Shown here one piece after another: positions 16,449-25,909 of a stretch of DNA of 64,000 bases; the stretch's first letter is position 1, and every line of letters begins with the position of its first letter. The translations under genes were made by a program, and so were the position numbers. The notes beneath the pieces were generated by a model, which was not told the DNA's origin, did no database searches, and saw nothing but the letters and a program-made list of their open reading frames with translations. The DNA comes from Burkholderiales bacterium. Lineage in GTDB: Bacteria > Pseudomonadota > Gammaproteobacteria > Burkholderiales > Burkholderiaceae_C. The DNA lies in contig JAJUGJ010000005.1 in NCBI GenBank assembly GCA_029268225.1, forward strand, positions 62,001-126,000, in the 5' to 3' direction.

Positions 16449-18659
16449 ATGTCTTCGCCCTTCATGGACGCCCAATTTCAGCCGTCGACCCAGCTCATCG
16501 CGTGGGCCCTCGGCTTGTACGCCCTGTTCCTGCAAGGCACGGTCGTGCGCTGTGTGCGCGCCAACGACCGAGATGCCGGCCTGGGTTGGTGGCTGGGCGG
16601 CGCGCTGTGCGTCGGTACCGGTTTCTGGGCGCAATCTCTGCTGAATCTGGTGGCCCTGCAGCTGCCCATCCGGGTGGGTTTCGTGGCGCAGGTGGTGCTG
16701 GCTGCCTGGATGCCGGCCGTCGTCATCAGTGCGGCGGCCATCTGGATGCAGACCCGTCTGCATTTTCCTGTGCGCCTGCGCGTCATCGGTGGGGTCCTGA
16801 TCGCGTTCGGGTTCTGCCTGCTCACCTTCATTCACGCGTCGGCCATCATGTTCCAGCCGAGTGTGTCCTGGGATGTCTGGCGCTTGATGGCGTCCGCGCT
16901 CCTGACCTTGGGGGGCTGCCTGCTGGGCTCGCTGGCCTTGCGGCAGAGTCTGGCGGCCGAGCCGCCGCTGTGGGTGCGGTCCTTGAAGGTGCTGGGCATC
17001 AGTGGGTTGTTCAACGCGGGTCAGGTGTGCATGGTGTGGGCCATGCAGGTGCCCGCGGGCGCCGAGTGCCTGAGCGTGGATCACCTGTCGGGTGATGGCC
17101 TGGTGCTGGTGCTCTCTGGTGCCGTGCTGATGTTGCTGGTCATGGGCCATCTCAGCATGCGACTCGATGCCCGCGCGCAGCGGCGACAGCAGGTGCTGGT
17201 CAATTCGCTCAAAGAGGCGCAGGCCGCTCTGGAGGAGGCCGCGCAGCATGACCCTTTGACCGGGCTGCTGAACCGCCAGGGGTTCGAGCGCATGTTGCAC
17301 CAGGTGTTTGAAGACGCGGGGGCATCGCCCGCGAGACGGCTGTGCCTGATGCGTCTGCACGTCGATGGCGTGCGCACCCTCATCGAAACCTATGGTCACG
17401 CCCACGGTGATCAGCTGATGCGCCATTTGGCACTGCGGCTGCAGGTGGCCCTGCGCGAAGGCGATGTGCTCGCCCACGCAGAGTTTGACGAATTCCTCGT
17501 GCTGGCACACGGCCTGGTGGACGAGCATGACATGGCCCAGTTGGCGCAGCGCTTCTTGACCGCGGTGCATGAACCTTGTCTGGTCGATGGGCATGAGCTG
17601 TCGGTGAGCGCCTCCATTGGCATCGCGCGCTCTCCCGAGAGCTTCAATGCCCGTTTGCTGTTGACCCACGCCAGCGATGCCATGCTCACGGCCCGCAAGG
17701 CGGGTGGTGGGGTTTACTGCTTTCATCGCAGTGGCGAAGACCAGGTGGGGGTCGACCAGGTGGCCTTGCAGCGTGACCTGCGGCACGCCATCGCACGAGA
17801 CGAACTGATGCTGCACTTCCAGCCCAAGCTGCATGCCGGCAGCGGGGCCTTGGCGGGCGTGGAAGCCTTGCTGCGTTGGCAGCATCCGGTGCGCGGTCTG
17901 GTGAGCCCTGCCACCTTCATCCCGGTGGCCGAACGCTTCGGCCTGATTGGCGAGCTGGGCCTGTGGGTGCTGGATGCCGCCTGCCGTCAGGTGCGGCTGT
18001 GGCACGAAGCCGGGGTCGACGTGCCGGTGGCGGTGAACCTCTCCGCCCACCAGTTGCGTCAGCCCGATCTGGAGCGACGTGTGCGCGAAGCCCTGGTGCG
18101 TCACCGCGTGCCGCCTGCCATGTTGATCCTGGAGATCACCGAGTCGGTGGCCATGGACGACATCGAGGCGTCCTTGCGGGTGTTTGACCTGCTCGACGAC
18201 ATTGGGGTGCAGCTCTCGATCGACGACTTTGGAACGGGCTACTCCAGCCTGAGCTACCTGCGCCGATTGCCCGCCCGTCAACTCAAGATCGATCGCAGTT
18301 TCATCCGAGACCTAGACTCCAGCCCGGACGCGCAGGCCATTGTCGAGGCGGTCGTGCACTTGGCCCATGCGCTGGGTCTGAAGGTGGTCGCCGAAGGGGT
18401 GGAGACGCCCGAGCAGGCGGCCATCCTCACCCGCTTGCAGTGCGATGAGCTACAGGGCTATCTGTACGCCCGTCCGATGCCTGAGCGTGACCTGCTGGTG
18501 TGGGTGCTGCGGCAGGACATGGCGGTGATGGGCGTGGTGCCGGAAGGACCGTCGCGTCCGGCGGCGGAGGGCAAGCAGGCTGCGAAAGGAACGGCTCGCC
18601 CCATCACGGCATGGTCCGAACTGGACTACGCGCCCTTGCTGCGTCAAGTCGGTCGCTGA
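16449..18659 (+). CDS. Membrane-bound EAL phosphodiesterase with degenerate GGDEF domain
   Basis: 736 residues from ATG 16449; a GTG at 16401 is possible but sits on a -10-like TAGACT. Seven hydrophobic segments in the first ~230 residues resemble an MHYT sensor that has lost the Met-His signature. The GGDEF domain (about 265-425, DPLTGLLNRQGF) has AEFDEF at its active loop instead of GGDEF, so cyclase activity is unlikely. The EAL domain (about 440-690) is intact: EALLRWQHP, NLSAHQL, EITES, DDFGTGYSS, AEGVET. It should hydrolyse cyclic di-GMP, with the GGDEF domain perhaps acting as a GTP sensor. It is monocistronic. Confidence 0.88.
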   Translation: MSSPFMDAQFQPSTQLIAWALGLYALFLQGTVVRCVRANDRDAGLGWWLGGALCVGTGFWAQSLLNLVALQLPIRVGFVAQVVLAAWMPAVVISAAAIWMQTRLHFPVRLRVIGGVLIAFGFCLLTFIHASAIMFQPSVSWDVWRLMASALLTLGGCLLGSLALRQSLAAEPPLWVRSLKVLGISGLFNAGQVCMVWAMQVPAGAECLSVDHLSGDGLVLVLSGAVLMLLVMGHLSMRLDARAQRRQQVLVNSLKEAQAALEEAAQHDPLTGLLNRQGFERMLHQVFEDAGASPARRLCLMRLHVDGVRTLIETYGHAHGDQLMRHLALRLQVALREGDVLAHAEFDEFLVLAHGLVDEHDMAQLAQRFLTAVHEPCLVDGHELSVSASIGIARSPESFNARLLLTHASDAMLTARKAGGGVYCFHRSGEDQVGVDQVALQRDLRHAIARDELMLHFQPKLHAGSGALAGVEALLRWQHPVRGLVSPATFIPVAERFGLIGELGLWVLDAACRQVRLWHEAGVDVPVAVNLSAHQLRQPDLERRVREALVRHRVPPAMLILEITESVAMDDIEASLRVFDLLDDIGVQLSIDDFGTGYSSLSYLRRLPARQLKIDRSFIRDLDSSPDAQAIVEAVVHLAHALGLKVVAEGVETPEQAAILTRLQCDELQGYLYARPMPERDLLVWVLRQDMAVMGVVPEGPSRPAAEGKQAAKGTARPITAWSELDYAPLLRQVGR

Positions 18660-18671
18660 GCCGGGGCGAGT

Positions 18672-19547
18672 TCAGGGCGAGGTGGGCGGGCGCAGGTCTG
18701 CGCCGCAACGCCAGCAGTAACGGCCTTGCGGGTGTTGGTCGATCGCGTCGCAGCGTGGGCAGCTCACGTCGGTGAACTGGCTGGGGCTGTCCAGCGGCGC
18801 ACCTGCGGCAGCCTGGCGGCGCTTGGCCGTCAGCTCGGCGGTCACGATGCCCGTGGGCACGGCCAGCACGCTCCAGCCCATCAGCATCACGAACGAGGAA
18901 ATCAGCCGGCCAATGTCGGTCTTGGGCGTGATGTCGCCAAAGCCCACGGTCGTCATCGTGGTGATGGCCCAGTACATGGCTGTGGGGATGCTGGTGAAGC
19001 CATGCTCGGGCCCTTCGAACACATACATGGCGGTGGCCATCAGCAGCGAGATCATCAGCACGAAGGACATGAACACCATGATCTTGCGCCGGCTGGCCAG
19101 CAGCGCCAGGCCCAGGATCGTGTACTCCGAGACAAAGCCCGTGAGCTTGAACACCCGGAACACCCGCATCAGGCGCAGGATGCGCACGTCCAGGAAGAAC
19201 AGGGCACCCGGCTCGATCAGGGCCAGGTAGGACGGCAGGATGGAGAGCAGGTCGATGATGCCGAAAAAGCTCAGGGCGTACTTGCGGGGGCGCTCGGTAC
19301 AGGCCAGGCGCAGCACATACTCGACCGTGAAGACCAGGGTGAAGCCCCACTCCAGCACGTGCAGCAGCGGCCCATGGGTGTCGGCGATGCTGGCCACACT
19401 GTCCAGGATCACGGCCAGCACGCTGATCAGGATGGTCCAGATCAGGATCTGGTCGAAGCGCCGCCCGGCAGGCGTGTCCGACTCGTAAATGACGGTGTAG
19501 AGGGTGCGGCGCCAGCCTTGCGCGGGTTTGTCCAGATCGGTGTGCAT
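18672..19547 (-). CDS. Voltage-gated potassium channel-like protein with C-terminal zinc ribbon
   Basis: 291 residues from the ATG at 19547. The longer open frame upstream is antisense to the methionine synthase gene and is ignored. Six membrane segments are visible. S4 carries regularly spaced arginines (DVRILRLMRVFRVFK). The pore loop TTMTTVGFGDITPK contains the K+ selectivity signature, with Phe for the usual Tyr. Unusually, the cytosolic tail ends in two Cys pairs (CPRCDAIDQHPQGRYCWRCG), a zinc-ribbon spacing. It converges on the phosphodiesterase gene with only 12 bp between stops. Confidence 0.88.
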   Translation of the reverse strand: MHTDLDKPAQGWRRTLYTVIYESDTPAGRRFDQILIWTILISVLAVILDSVASIADTHGPLLHVLEWGFTLVFTVEYVLRLACTERPRKYALSFFGIIDLLSILPSYLALIEPGALFFLDVRILRLMRVFRVFKLTGFVSEYTILGLALLASRRKIMVFMSFVLMISLLMATAMYVFEGPEHGFTSIPTAMYWAITTMTTVGFGDITPKTDIGRLISSFVMLMGWSVLAVPTGIVTAELTAKRRQAAAGAPLDSPSQFTDVSCPRCDAIDQHPQGRYCWRCGADLRPPTSP

Positions 19548-19613
19548 CCGCCATTTATAAGCTTTTCGGCAAGGGGCATGGTGTGGTTGGCCTGCACCGT
19601 GCGCCCGACTCTC

Positions 19614-19619
19614 TAAAAT
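19614..19619 (+). promoter_or_regulatory. -10 element placing the transcript start on the ATG of the methionine synthase gene
   Basis: TAAAAT is followed by exactly six bases and then ATG at 19626. A sigma-70 polymerase starting 6-7 bases after the -10 would make a leaderless transcript. No Shine-Dalgarno is present. The same TAnnnT-N6-ATG spacing is seen before ruvA and the AmpG-like gene. Confidence 0.45.
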
Positions 19620-19625
19620 GGCGAC

Positions 19626-20744
19626 ATGAACACCCCTGCTTCCTCCGCTGCCCGCGCTGACGCCGCCTCTGTTTTGCCTCCGGTCGAGCGTCGGCCCTAC
19701 ACCCGTGCGGCCCAGCTGCCTCAGATCATGCGCGAGCGCATCGTCGTGCTCGACGGCGCCATGGGCACCATGATCCAGCGCTACAAGCTGACGGAAGCCG
19801 ACTATCGAGGCACCCGTTTTGCCGACCATCCCAAGGACCTCAAGGGCAACAACGAGCTGCTGCAGCTCACCAAGCCAGAGGTGATCCGCGAGATCCATGA
19901 GCAGTACCTCGCTGCCGGGGCTGACCTGATCGAGACCAACACCTTTGGCGCCACCACCGTGGCCCAGGAAGATTACGACCTGCCCGAGCTGGCCTACGAG
20001 ATGAACCTCACCGCTGCCAAGCTGGCGCGCGAGTGCTGTGACAAGTACAGCACGCCCGACAAGCCCCGCTTTGTGGCCGGCGCCATTGGCCCGACCCCCA
20101 AGACCGCCAGCATCAGCCCGGACGTGAACGACGCGGGTGCCCGCAACGTCGATTTCGACACCCTGCGCCAGGCCTATTACGAGCAGGCCAAGGCCCTGAT
20201 GGAAGGCGGCTGTGACGTCTTCCTGGTCGAAACGATTTTCGACACGCTCAACGCCAAGGCGGCCATCTTCGCGATCGACGAGCTGTTCGAGGACACCGGT
20301 GAGCGCCTGCCCATCATCATCTCGGGCACCGTGACCGATGCCTCTGGCCGCATCCTCTCGGGTCAGACCGTGAGCGCCTTCTGGCACTCGGTGCGCCACG
20401 CGCACCCGATTGCCATCGGCTTGAACTGTGCACTGGGCGCCACCTTGATGCGCCCCTACATCGAAGAGCTGGCCAAGATCGCCGGGGACACCTACATCAG
20501 CTGCTACCCCAACGCCGGCCTGCCCAACCCGATGAGCGACACCGGCTTCGACGAAACGCCCGAGATCACGGGCGGCCTGGTCGAAGAGTTCGCCAAGGCG
20601 GGCTTTTTGAACATTGCCGGGGGCTGCTGCGGCACCACGCCGGATCACATTGCCGAGATCGCCAAGCGCGTGGGTGCTTGGAAGCCGCGTTGCCTGCACG
20701 AGGGCGGCACCACGGGCTTTCTCAGCGGCTTGAAAGCCGCCTGA
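19626..20744 (+). CDS. metH: Methionine synthase, homocysteine-binding half (split MetH)
   Basis: 372 residues that match only the N-terminal homocysteine S-methyltransferase domain of cobalamin-dependent Met[16 protein letters not shown] opens the barrel. The zinc cysteines are in GLNCALGA and [12 protein letters not shown]. coli MetH is over 1200 residues; the folate, cobalamin and activation domains are absent here and are not encoded next door. In many Burkholderiales the enzyme is split into two genes, which would account for this. The transcript is possibly leaderless. A B12-independent MetE is encoded 26 kb away in the same window. Confidence 0.9.
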   Translation: MNTPASSAARADAASVLPPVERRPYTRAAQLPQIMRERIVVLDGAMGTMIQRYKLTEADYRGTRFADHPKDLKGNNELLQLTKPEVIREIHEQYLAAGADLIETNTFGATTVAQEDYDLPELAYEMNLTAAKLARECCDKYSTPDKPRFVAGAIGPTPKTASISPDVNDAGARNVDFDTLRQAYYEQAKALMEGGCDVFLVETIFDTLNAKAAIFAIDELFEDTGERLPIIISGTVTDASGRILSGQTVSAFWHSVRHAHPIAIGLNCALGATLMRPYIEELAKIAGDTYISCYPNAGLPNPMSDTGFDETPEITGGLVEEFAKAGFLNIAGGCCGTTPDHIAEIAKRVGAWKPRCLHEGGTTGFLSGLKAA

Positions 20745-20800
20745 GCGTCGGCGAACGGCGGTCTGCCCTCGGGTTGTGGCCCCATGGGGGGGCCGCCTGC

Positions 20801-21244
20801 TCAGTTCGTCGCGTAAGGATCGTCAAAGCCTAGCGCGGCCATGATCTCGCGTTCGCGCTGCTCCATGGCATGGGCTTCGTCGTCTTCCAGGTGATCCCAG
20901 CCCTGCGCGTGCAGGGCACCGTGCACCAGCATGTGGGCGTAGTGCGCCACCAGATCCTTGTTCTGCTCCTGCGCTTCGCGCTCGACCACGGGCGCGCACA
21001 GGATCAGGTCGGCCATGACCACCGGTTCTTGCGTGTAGTCGAAGGTCAGCACATTGGTGGCGTAGTCCTTCTGGCGGTAGTCGCGGTTGAGGGCCTGGCC
21101 CTCTTCGGCGTCCACGATGCGCACGGTCAGTTCGGCGTCGCTTTCCAGCGCGGCTTTCAGCCAGCGGGCCACTTTGTGGCGCGGCAGTTGGTCGCGGTGG
21201 CGCTTGTCAGCGAATTGCAGGCTCAGGCTCAGGGTCGGTTTCAT
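20801..21244 (-). CDS. ybeY: Endoribonuclease YbeY (rRNA maturation factor)
   Basis: 147 residues. The metal site [11 protein letters not shown] (H-x3-H-x5-H) is complete, and the family motif [15 protein letters not shown] precedes it. YbeY takes part in 16S rRNA 3'-end maturation and ribosome quality control. Its ATG overlaps the stop of phoH (ATGA), the conserved phoH-ybeY order of Gram-negative bacteria. It converges on the methionine synthase gene. Confidence 0.95.
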   Translation of the reverse strand: MKPTLSLSLQFADKRHRDQLPRHKVARWLKAALESDAELTVRIVDAEEGQALNRDYRQKDYATNVLTFDYTQEPVVMADLILCAPVVEREAQEQNKDLVAHYAHMLVHGALHAQGWDHLEDDEAHAMEQREREIMAALGFDDPYATN

Positions 21245-22341
21245 TGGGTGGGAAGGTCGGCGTCGGGGCCATCATCGGCCGCGGGGTGATCGGTGTCGCG
21301 CAGGCGCTCCGTGGTGCGGCCGGGACGGTTGCCGCGCGGGGCTTCGGGCTCGTTGGCCTGGGCGGCATCGTAAGCCTCGACGATGCGCTGCACCAGCGGG
21401 TGGCGCACCACGTCGGCCGAGGTGAAGCGGGTGAAGGCCACGCCCTTGACGCGCTTGAGGATGCGTTCGGCCTCGATCAGACCGCTGCGTGCGCCACGCG
21501 GCAGGTCGATCTGGCTGATGTCGCCGGTCACCACCGCGCGCGAGCCAAAGCCGATGCGGGTGAGGAACATCTTCATCTGCTCGGGCGTGGTGTTCTGCGC
21601 TTCGTCGAGGATGATGAAGGCGTGGTTGAGGGTGCGGCCGCGCATGAAGGCCAGCGGGGCGATCTCGATCAGGCCCTTTTCAAACGCTTTCGTGACGCGG
21701 TCAAAGCCCATCAGGTCATACAGCGCGTCGTACAGCGGGCGCAGATAGGGGTCGACCTTTTGCGTGAGGTCGCCGGGCAGGAAGCCCAGGCGTTCCCCGG
21801 CTTCCACCGCCGGGCGCGTCAGGATGATGCGTTGCACGCTGCTGCGCTCGAGCGCATCCACCGCGCAGGCCACGGCCAGGAAGGTCTTGCCGGTGCCGGC
21901 CGGGCCGATGCCGAAGGTCAGGTCGTTGCTCAGCACCTGGCGCAGGTAGGTGACCTGGTTGGGCGTGCGGCCCTGCAGGTCTGCGCGGCGCGTGTGCAGG
22001 GTGGGGCCGTCCGGGGCTTCGTCTGGCAGGGGCGGGGCCTCGTCGCTGCTGCGGCCGCGCTTGGGTTGCAGTGCGCGCTGCTTGGCCGCCAACACGGAGG
22101 TGATGGCGAGCTGCACCATCTCGGCACTGATGGGCCGCGCGCTTTGCGCATACAGCGATTCGAGCAGCTCGACGACCTGCTGCGGCACGCCACGCGCACC
22201 CTCGATACGGAAGTGTTCACCGCGCCGGCTCAGCGTCACATTGAAGGCCGCTTCGATGGTGCGCAGATGTTCATCCAACGAACCGCACAGATGTGCAAGT
22301 CGGGAGTTATCCGGAGGCGAAAAGCTGTGTCGCAGTTGCAT
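21241..22341 (-). CDS. phoH: PhoH-family ATPase (YbeZ)
   Basis: 366 residues from ATG 22341, giving a normal YbeZ N-terminus ([20 protein letters not shown]); the longer frame to 22404 adds no family sequence. Walker [12 protein letters not shown] and Walker [11 protein letters not shown] are intact, and RTLNHAF and [14 protein letters not shown] are typical of PhoH. PhoH-like proteins pair with YbeY in RNA metabolism. The N-terminal ~100 residues form a KH-like region as in YbeZ. A spacer rich in Arg and Pro (about 105-130) separates it from the ATPase. Confidence 0.95.
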   Translation of the reverse strand: MQLRHSFSPPDNSRLAHLCGSLDEHLRTIEAAFNVTLSRRGEHFRIEGARGVPQQVVELLESLYAQSARPISAEMVQLAITSVLAAKQRALQPKRGRSSDEAPPLPDEAPDGPTLHTRRADLQGRTPNQVTYLRQVLSNDLTFGIGPAGTGKTFLAVACAVDALERSSVQRIILTRPAVEAGERLGFLPGDLTQKVDPYLRPLYDALYDLMGFDRVTKAFEKGLIEIAPLAFMRGRTLNHAFIILDEAQNTTPEQMKMFLTRIGFGSRAVVTGDISQIDLPRGARSGLIEAERILKRVKGVAFTRFTSADVVRHPLVQRIVEAYDAAQANEPEAPRGNRPGRTTERLRDTDHPAADDGPDADLPTQ

Positions 22342-22471
22342 AGCGGCCTGTATTGAGCGAAAGCATGCAAATTGTCGCCTGCCGTGCGCGTCAGCGCATG
22401 ACATCTCTTGCGAAAATCAATCGAACTTTGTCGTGCACGGATTGCGTGCCGCAGCAGGAGCCGTTTTGAGC

Positions 22472-24574
22472 ATGTCGTATCGCGGGTGGCAATCGTGGGC
22501 CCGCCGTTTCCGTCAGGAGTGGAGCACCGCCGAGGAGGGGGTGAGCGACGCTGCGGCCGACCGTACCGGTGGCGGGGTTTCGCGGCGCCTGTTCTGGATG
22601 GCGCTGCTCATGGGTTTGCTGCTGGCCGGCGCGGTCGGTTGGGGCTTGTTGCTGCTCAACCGCGAGGCCGTGCGCCTGAGCCACCCGGCTGCGGGCAACC
22701 CGGAGGGGGCGGGCATCCAGACCTTGAGCCGTGCCTGGGTGGTGCCCAGCGAGGCGGCGCGCTTCCCAGAAGGTGCGCCCGGGCGTTGGTTGGCCTTGCC
22801 CGACGAATGGGCCCTCAATCACCCTGGCTACAAGGGCGGGATCTGGTATCGCTTCCAGATCGACGAGGCCATTGCGCGTCCAGGCGGAGAGGATTTGCGG
22901 GCCATCTACATCGAGCGGGCCTGCTCCAATGTGGAAGTGCGGCTCAATGGTCAGGTGCTGTACCGTGGCGGGCGCATGACCGAACCGTATGCCCGGCACT
23001 GCTACCGGTCACACGTGGTTTCCCTGCCTCTGGCGCTGTTGAAGGCGCAGGGCAATGTGCTGGACCTCAAGGTGGTGGGCTATCCCCTGGAGCAGGTGGC
23101 GGCGCGGCAGCGCGCCGGTGGCTTGGCATCGGTGCGCATCGGCTCTTTGGCCGACATCCGCGAGTTGTACGACGAGCAAGAGTTCTGGACCTCGACTCTG
23201 TCGCGCGTGCTGGGGGGCATCTTGGCCGTGATGGGCCTGTTCGCCCTGGGGCTGGCCTGGATCCGTCGTCTCGATTACCTGGCGTACTTCGGCCTGTTGA
23301 CCACGGGCTGGGCCCTGGCCACCGCCCGCTTCTGGCTGACCGAGTTGCCGGCCCCCAATGCCACCGTCGAGGTGCTGATCGCGATGATGTTTGCCCCGTT
23401 GGTGGGCTGCGCTGTTCAGTTCGTGCTCTGCTATGCCGGGGCCCGTCTGCATCCCATGATCAGCGAGATCTGGATGTGGCGCGTGCGAGCGTGGTTGTGG
23501 GCGCAGTGCGTGCTGGTGCCTTTGACGCTGGTGTGGCTGGGGTTTGATCGCATCTTCGACGGCGTGGGCCTTTGGTACCCGGTGTTCGCCATCGAGATCT
23601 GTGCGGGCATCGCCTACTTCCTGTGGGCGGCGGGCAAGAAGCGTCGTCCCGAGTTCTGGCTGATGTCGGCCGTCATGGGCGTGGTGGTGGCGGTGCTGGG
23701 CATTGAGCTGTCTTACCAGGCGGGCTGGATCAAGCTGTGGGGTGTGCACGTGACCCACTTCGTGATGCCGCTGCTGTATGCCGCGGTGGCCATCCGCCTG
23801 ATGCAGGTGTATGCCAAGGCCTTGCAGGCCGCGCAGGGGGCCAAGACCAAGCTGGAGCAGCGCGTCAAGGAGGTCACGGCCGACCTGGAGCGCAACTTCA
23901 ACCAGATCGCCGAGTTGCGCGCCGAACAGGTGGCCGAAAAGGAGCGCAAGCGCATTGCCTCTGACCTGCACGACGACCTGGGCGCCAAGCTGCTCACCAT
24001 CGTCCACACCAGCAACAACGACCGCATCTCGACGCTGGCGCGTGAGGCGCTGGAAGAAATGCGGCTGTCGGTGCGCGGCCTGACTGGGCGACCCATGGTG
24101 CTGTCTGACGCGCTGGCCGACTGGCGCGCCGAGGTGGTCTCGCGCCTGCGCCAGGCCGGCATCGAGTGTGAATGGCGCAACCCCAATGACATCATCGAAG
24201 AGCCGCTGTCTTCGCGCACCTACGTGCAGACCACGCGCATCTTGCGCGAGGCGGTCAGCAACGTCATCAAGCACAGCGGTGCCTCGCACGTGGTCGTGTC
24301 CGCCGAGGTGCATCTGGATCTGCACGACTTCGTGCTGGTCATCCAGGACAACGGCAAGGGCATTGCGCTGGAGCTCGACGACCGCACGGACCGCGGTCAC
24401 GGCATGACGAGCATGAAGCACCGTGCCAAGCAGCTGAGTGGGCAATGTCTGGTCGAGTCTGGTCCCGGTTTTGGCACCGTCATTCGCTTGACGCTGCCTC
24501 TTGAAGTCGCCACCATGCAGCAGCCGGGGGCCCACGTGGTCCCACGCATGGTGGATCAGGTGCGCGGCCAGTGA
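22472..24574 (+). CDS. 7TM-DISM-like sensor histidine kinase (NarL-partner type)
   Basis: 700 residues from ATG 22472. An in-frame TTG at 22466 is better placed for the CAGGAG site, so the true start may be six bases earlier. There is one membrane segment near residue 45, then a periplasmic jelly-roll-like domain (to about 240), then about seven membrane segments (250-445), a coiled coil, and the kinase. The H-box SDLHDDLGAKLLTIVH is of the HisKA_3 class. The ATPase boxes are REAVSNVIKHS, DNGKGI and GHGMTSM. It phosphorylates the LuxR-type regulator encoded 40 bp downstream. The signal is unknown. Confidence 0.9.
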   Translation: MSYRGWQSWARRFRQEWSTAEEGVSDAAADRTGGGVSRRLFWMALLMGLLLAGAVGWGLLLLNREAVRLSHPAAGNPEGAGIQTLSRAWVVPSEAARFPEGAPGRWLALPDEWALNHPGYKGGIWYRFQIDEAIARPGGEDLRAIYIERACSNVEVRLNGQVLYRGGRMTEPYARHCYRSHVVSLPLALLKAQGNVLDLKVVGYPLEQVAARQRAGGLASVRIGSLADIRELYDEQEFWTSTLSRVLGGILAVMGLFALGLAWIRRLDYLAYFGLLTTGWALATARFWLTELPAPNATVEVLIAMMFAPLVGCAVQFVLCYAGARLHPMISEIWMWRVRAWLWAQCVLVPLTLVWLGFDRIFDGVGLWYPVFAIEICAGIAYFLWAAGKKRRPEFWLMSAVMGVVVAVLGIELSYQAGWIKLWGVHVTHFVMPLLYAAVAIRLMQVYAKALQAAQGAKTKLEQRVKEVTADLERNFNQIAELRAEQVAEKERKRIASDLHDDLGAKLLTIVHTSNNDRISTLAREALEEMRLSVRGLTGRPMVLSDALADWRAEVVSRLRQAGIECEWRNPNDIIEEPLSSRTYVQTTRILREAVSNVIKHSGASHVVVSAEVHLDLHDFVLVIQDNGKGIALELDDRTDRGHGMTSMKHRAKQLSGQCLVESGPGFGTVIRLTLPLEVATMQQPGAHVVPRMVDQVRGQ

Positions 24575-24614
24575 GCGCATCCATCCCATCCGTAGAGAGA
24601 GAGGTCACACCCCT

Positions 24615-25277
24615 ATGAAGCAAATTCTTCTCCTGGAAGATCTGCCCGAAATCCGCGCCTGGCTCAAGGCCCTGGTCATGCAGGTGTTCCCGGACGCCCA
24701 GATCAGCGAAGCCTCCCGCATCCACGATGCCCTGGAGCTGGTCAACGCCGTGCGCTTCGATGTGGCCCTGCTGGACCTGGGGCTGCCCGACGGCTCGGGT
24801 GTGGAGGTGGTGCAGGCGCTGCGCGAGAAGCAGCCCGAGGCCCAGTCGGTGGTGGTGACCATCCACGAGGACGACGATCACCTCTTCCCGGCGTTGCAGG
24901 CCGGCGCTTTCGGCTACCTGCTCAAGGAGCAGTCGCGCGAGCAGCTCTCCGAGCAGCTGCAGCGCATCAGCCAGGGTGAGCCGCCGCTGTCGCCGTCCAT
25001 CGCCCGCCGCGTGATCCAGTACTTCACGGCGCAGGCCCGCCAGCAACCCATGCGCGAGCCCGACAACGTCACGCCGCACGTGCAGTTGACCGAGCGCGAG
25101 AACGAGGTGCTGCTGCGCGTGGCCAAGGGCTTCACGCTGCCGGAAATCGGCGTGCAGCTCAACCTGTCGCGTCACACCATCGCCGACTACGTCAAGCAGA
25201 TCTACCGCAAGCTCAATGTGTCGTCGCGGGCCGAAGCCGCGCTCGAGGCGCAGCGCCTGGGCCTGTTCCGCCGCTAA
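24615..25277 (+). CDS. NarL/LuxR-family response regulator
   Basis: 220 residues from ATG 24615, preceded by a purine-rich GAGAGAGAGG region. The receiver domain has the acidic pair in LLLEDLPEI, the phospho-Asp in VALLDLGLPDGSG and the Lys in GYLLKEQ. The C-terminal LuxR helix-turn-helix is LTERENEVLLRVAKGFTLPEIGVQLNL and onward. It is the partner of the membrane kinase just upstream. The downstream ruvA start is only nine bases after its stop, but ruvA also seems to have its own -10. Confidence 0.93.
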   Translation: MKQILLLEDLPEIRAWLKALVMQVFPDAQISEASRIHDALELVNAVRFDVALLDLGLPDGSGVEVVQALREKQPEAQSVVVTIHEDDDHLFPALQAGAFGYLLKEQSREQLSEQLQRISQGEPPLSPSIARRVIQYFTAQARQQPMREPDNVTPHVQLTERENEVLLRVAKGFTLPEIGVQLNLSRHTIADYVKQIYRKLNVSSRAEAALEAQRLGLFRR

Positions 25278-25280
25278 ACT
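25275..25280 (+). promoter_or_regulatory. -10 element giving a probably leaderless ruvA transcript
   Basis: TAAACT overlaps the stop codon of the response-regulator gene and lies exactly six bases before the ruvA ATG. No Shine-Dalgarno fits in between. Read-through from the two-component genes is also possible. Confidence 0.35.
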
Positions 25281-25286
25281 GGGCTC

Positions 25287-25862
25287 ATGATCTCTCGACT
25301 GACCGGGGTGCTGGCTGAAAAAGCACCCCCCTTTGTGCTGGTGGACGTCAACGGCGTCGGCTATGAAGTCCAGGTGCCCATGAGCACCTTCTACAACCTG
25401 CCCGAGCTCGGTGCCAAGGTTACGCTGCTGACCCAGTTCATCGTGCGTGAGGACGCCCAGCTGCTCTACGGCTTCCTCACGCCCACCGAGCGGGCGTCGT
25501 TCCGTGAGCTGATCAAGATCAGCGGCGTGGGGCCGCGCATCGCGCTGGCGCTGCTCTCCGGCCTGAACACCGACGAGTTGGCCCAGGCCGTGTCGGCGCA
25601 GGACGCCAGCCGTCTGGTCAAGGTGCCGGGCATCGGCAAGAAGACCGCCGAGCGCCTGTTGCTGGAGCTCAAGGGCAAGATGGCCCCGGTGCTGGCGGCG
25701 CCCGACTGGAGTGCGGTCAGCGATGCGCAGACCGACATCTTGCAAGCCCTGGTGGCGCTGGGTTACTCCGACAAGGAGGCGCAGGTCGCCCTCAAGGCGC
25801 TGCCGGCCGATGTGTCGGTCAGCGACGGCATCAAGCAGGCGCTCAAGGCCCTGGCGCGTTGA
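25287..25862 (+). CDS. ruvA: Holliday junction branch-migration protein RuvA
   Basis: 191 residues, normal length. Domain I is the OB fold ([12 protein letters not shown] ... [13 protein letters not shown]). Domain II carries two helix-hairpin-helix motifs ([17 protein letters not shown] and [16 protein letters not shown]), which bind the DNA junction. Domain III (about 145-191) contacts RuvB. RuvA tetramers load the RuvB motor onto Holliday junctions. Neither ruvB nor ruvC follows; the next gene is a peptidase, so the ruv genes are not clustered on this side. Confidence 0.97.
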   Translation: MISRLTGVLAEKAPPFVLVDVNGVGYEVQVPMSTFYNLPELGAKVTLLTQFIVREDAQLLYGFLTPTERASFRELIKISGVGPRIALALLSGLNTDELAQAVSAQDASRLVKVPGIGKKTAERLLLELKGKMAPVLAAPDWSAVSDAQTDILQALVALGYSDKEAQVALKALPADVSVSDGIKQALKALAR

Positions 25863-25909
25863 ACGAACAGCGTGGTGCGTGACGCCTGGTGCCGGTATCA
25901 TCGGCCATC

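Noticed and set aside
19548..20699. N-terminal extension of the potassium-channel frame
   Set aside because: It is antisense to the methionine synthase half-gene; the ATG at 19547 begins a normal channel N-terminus.
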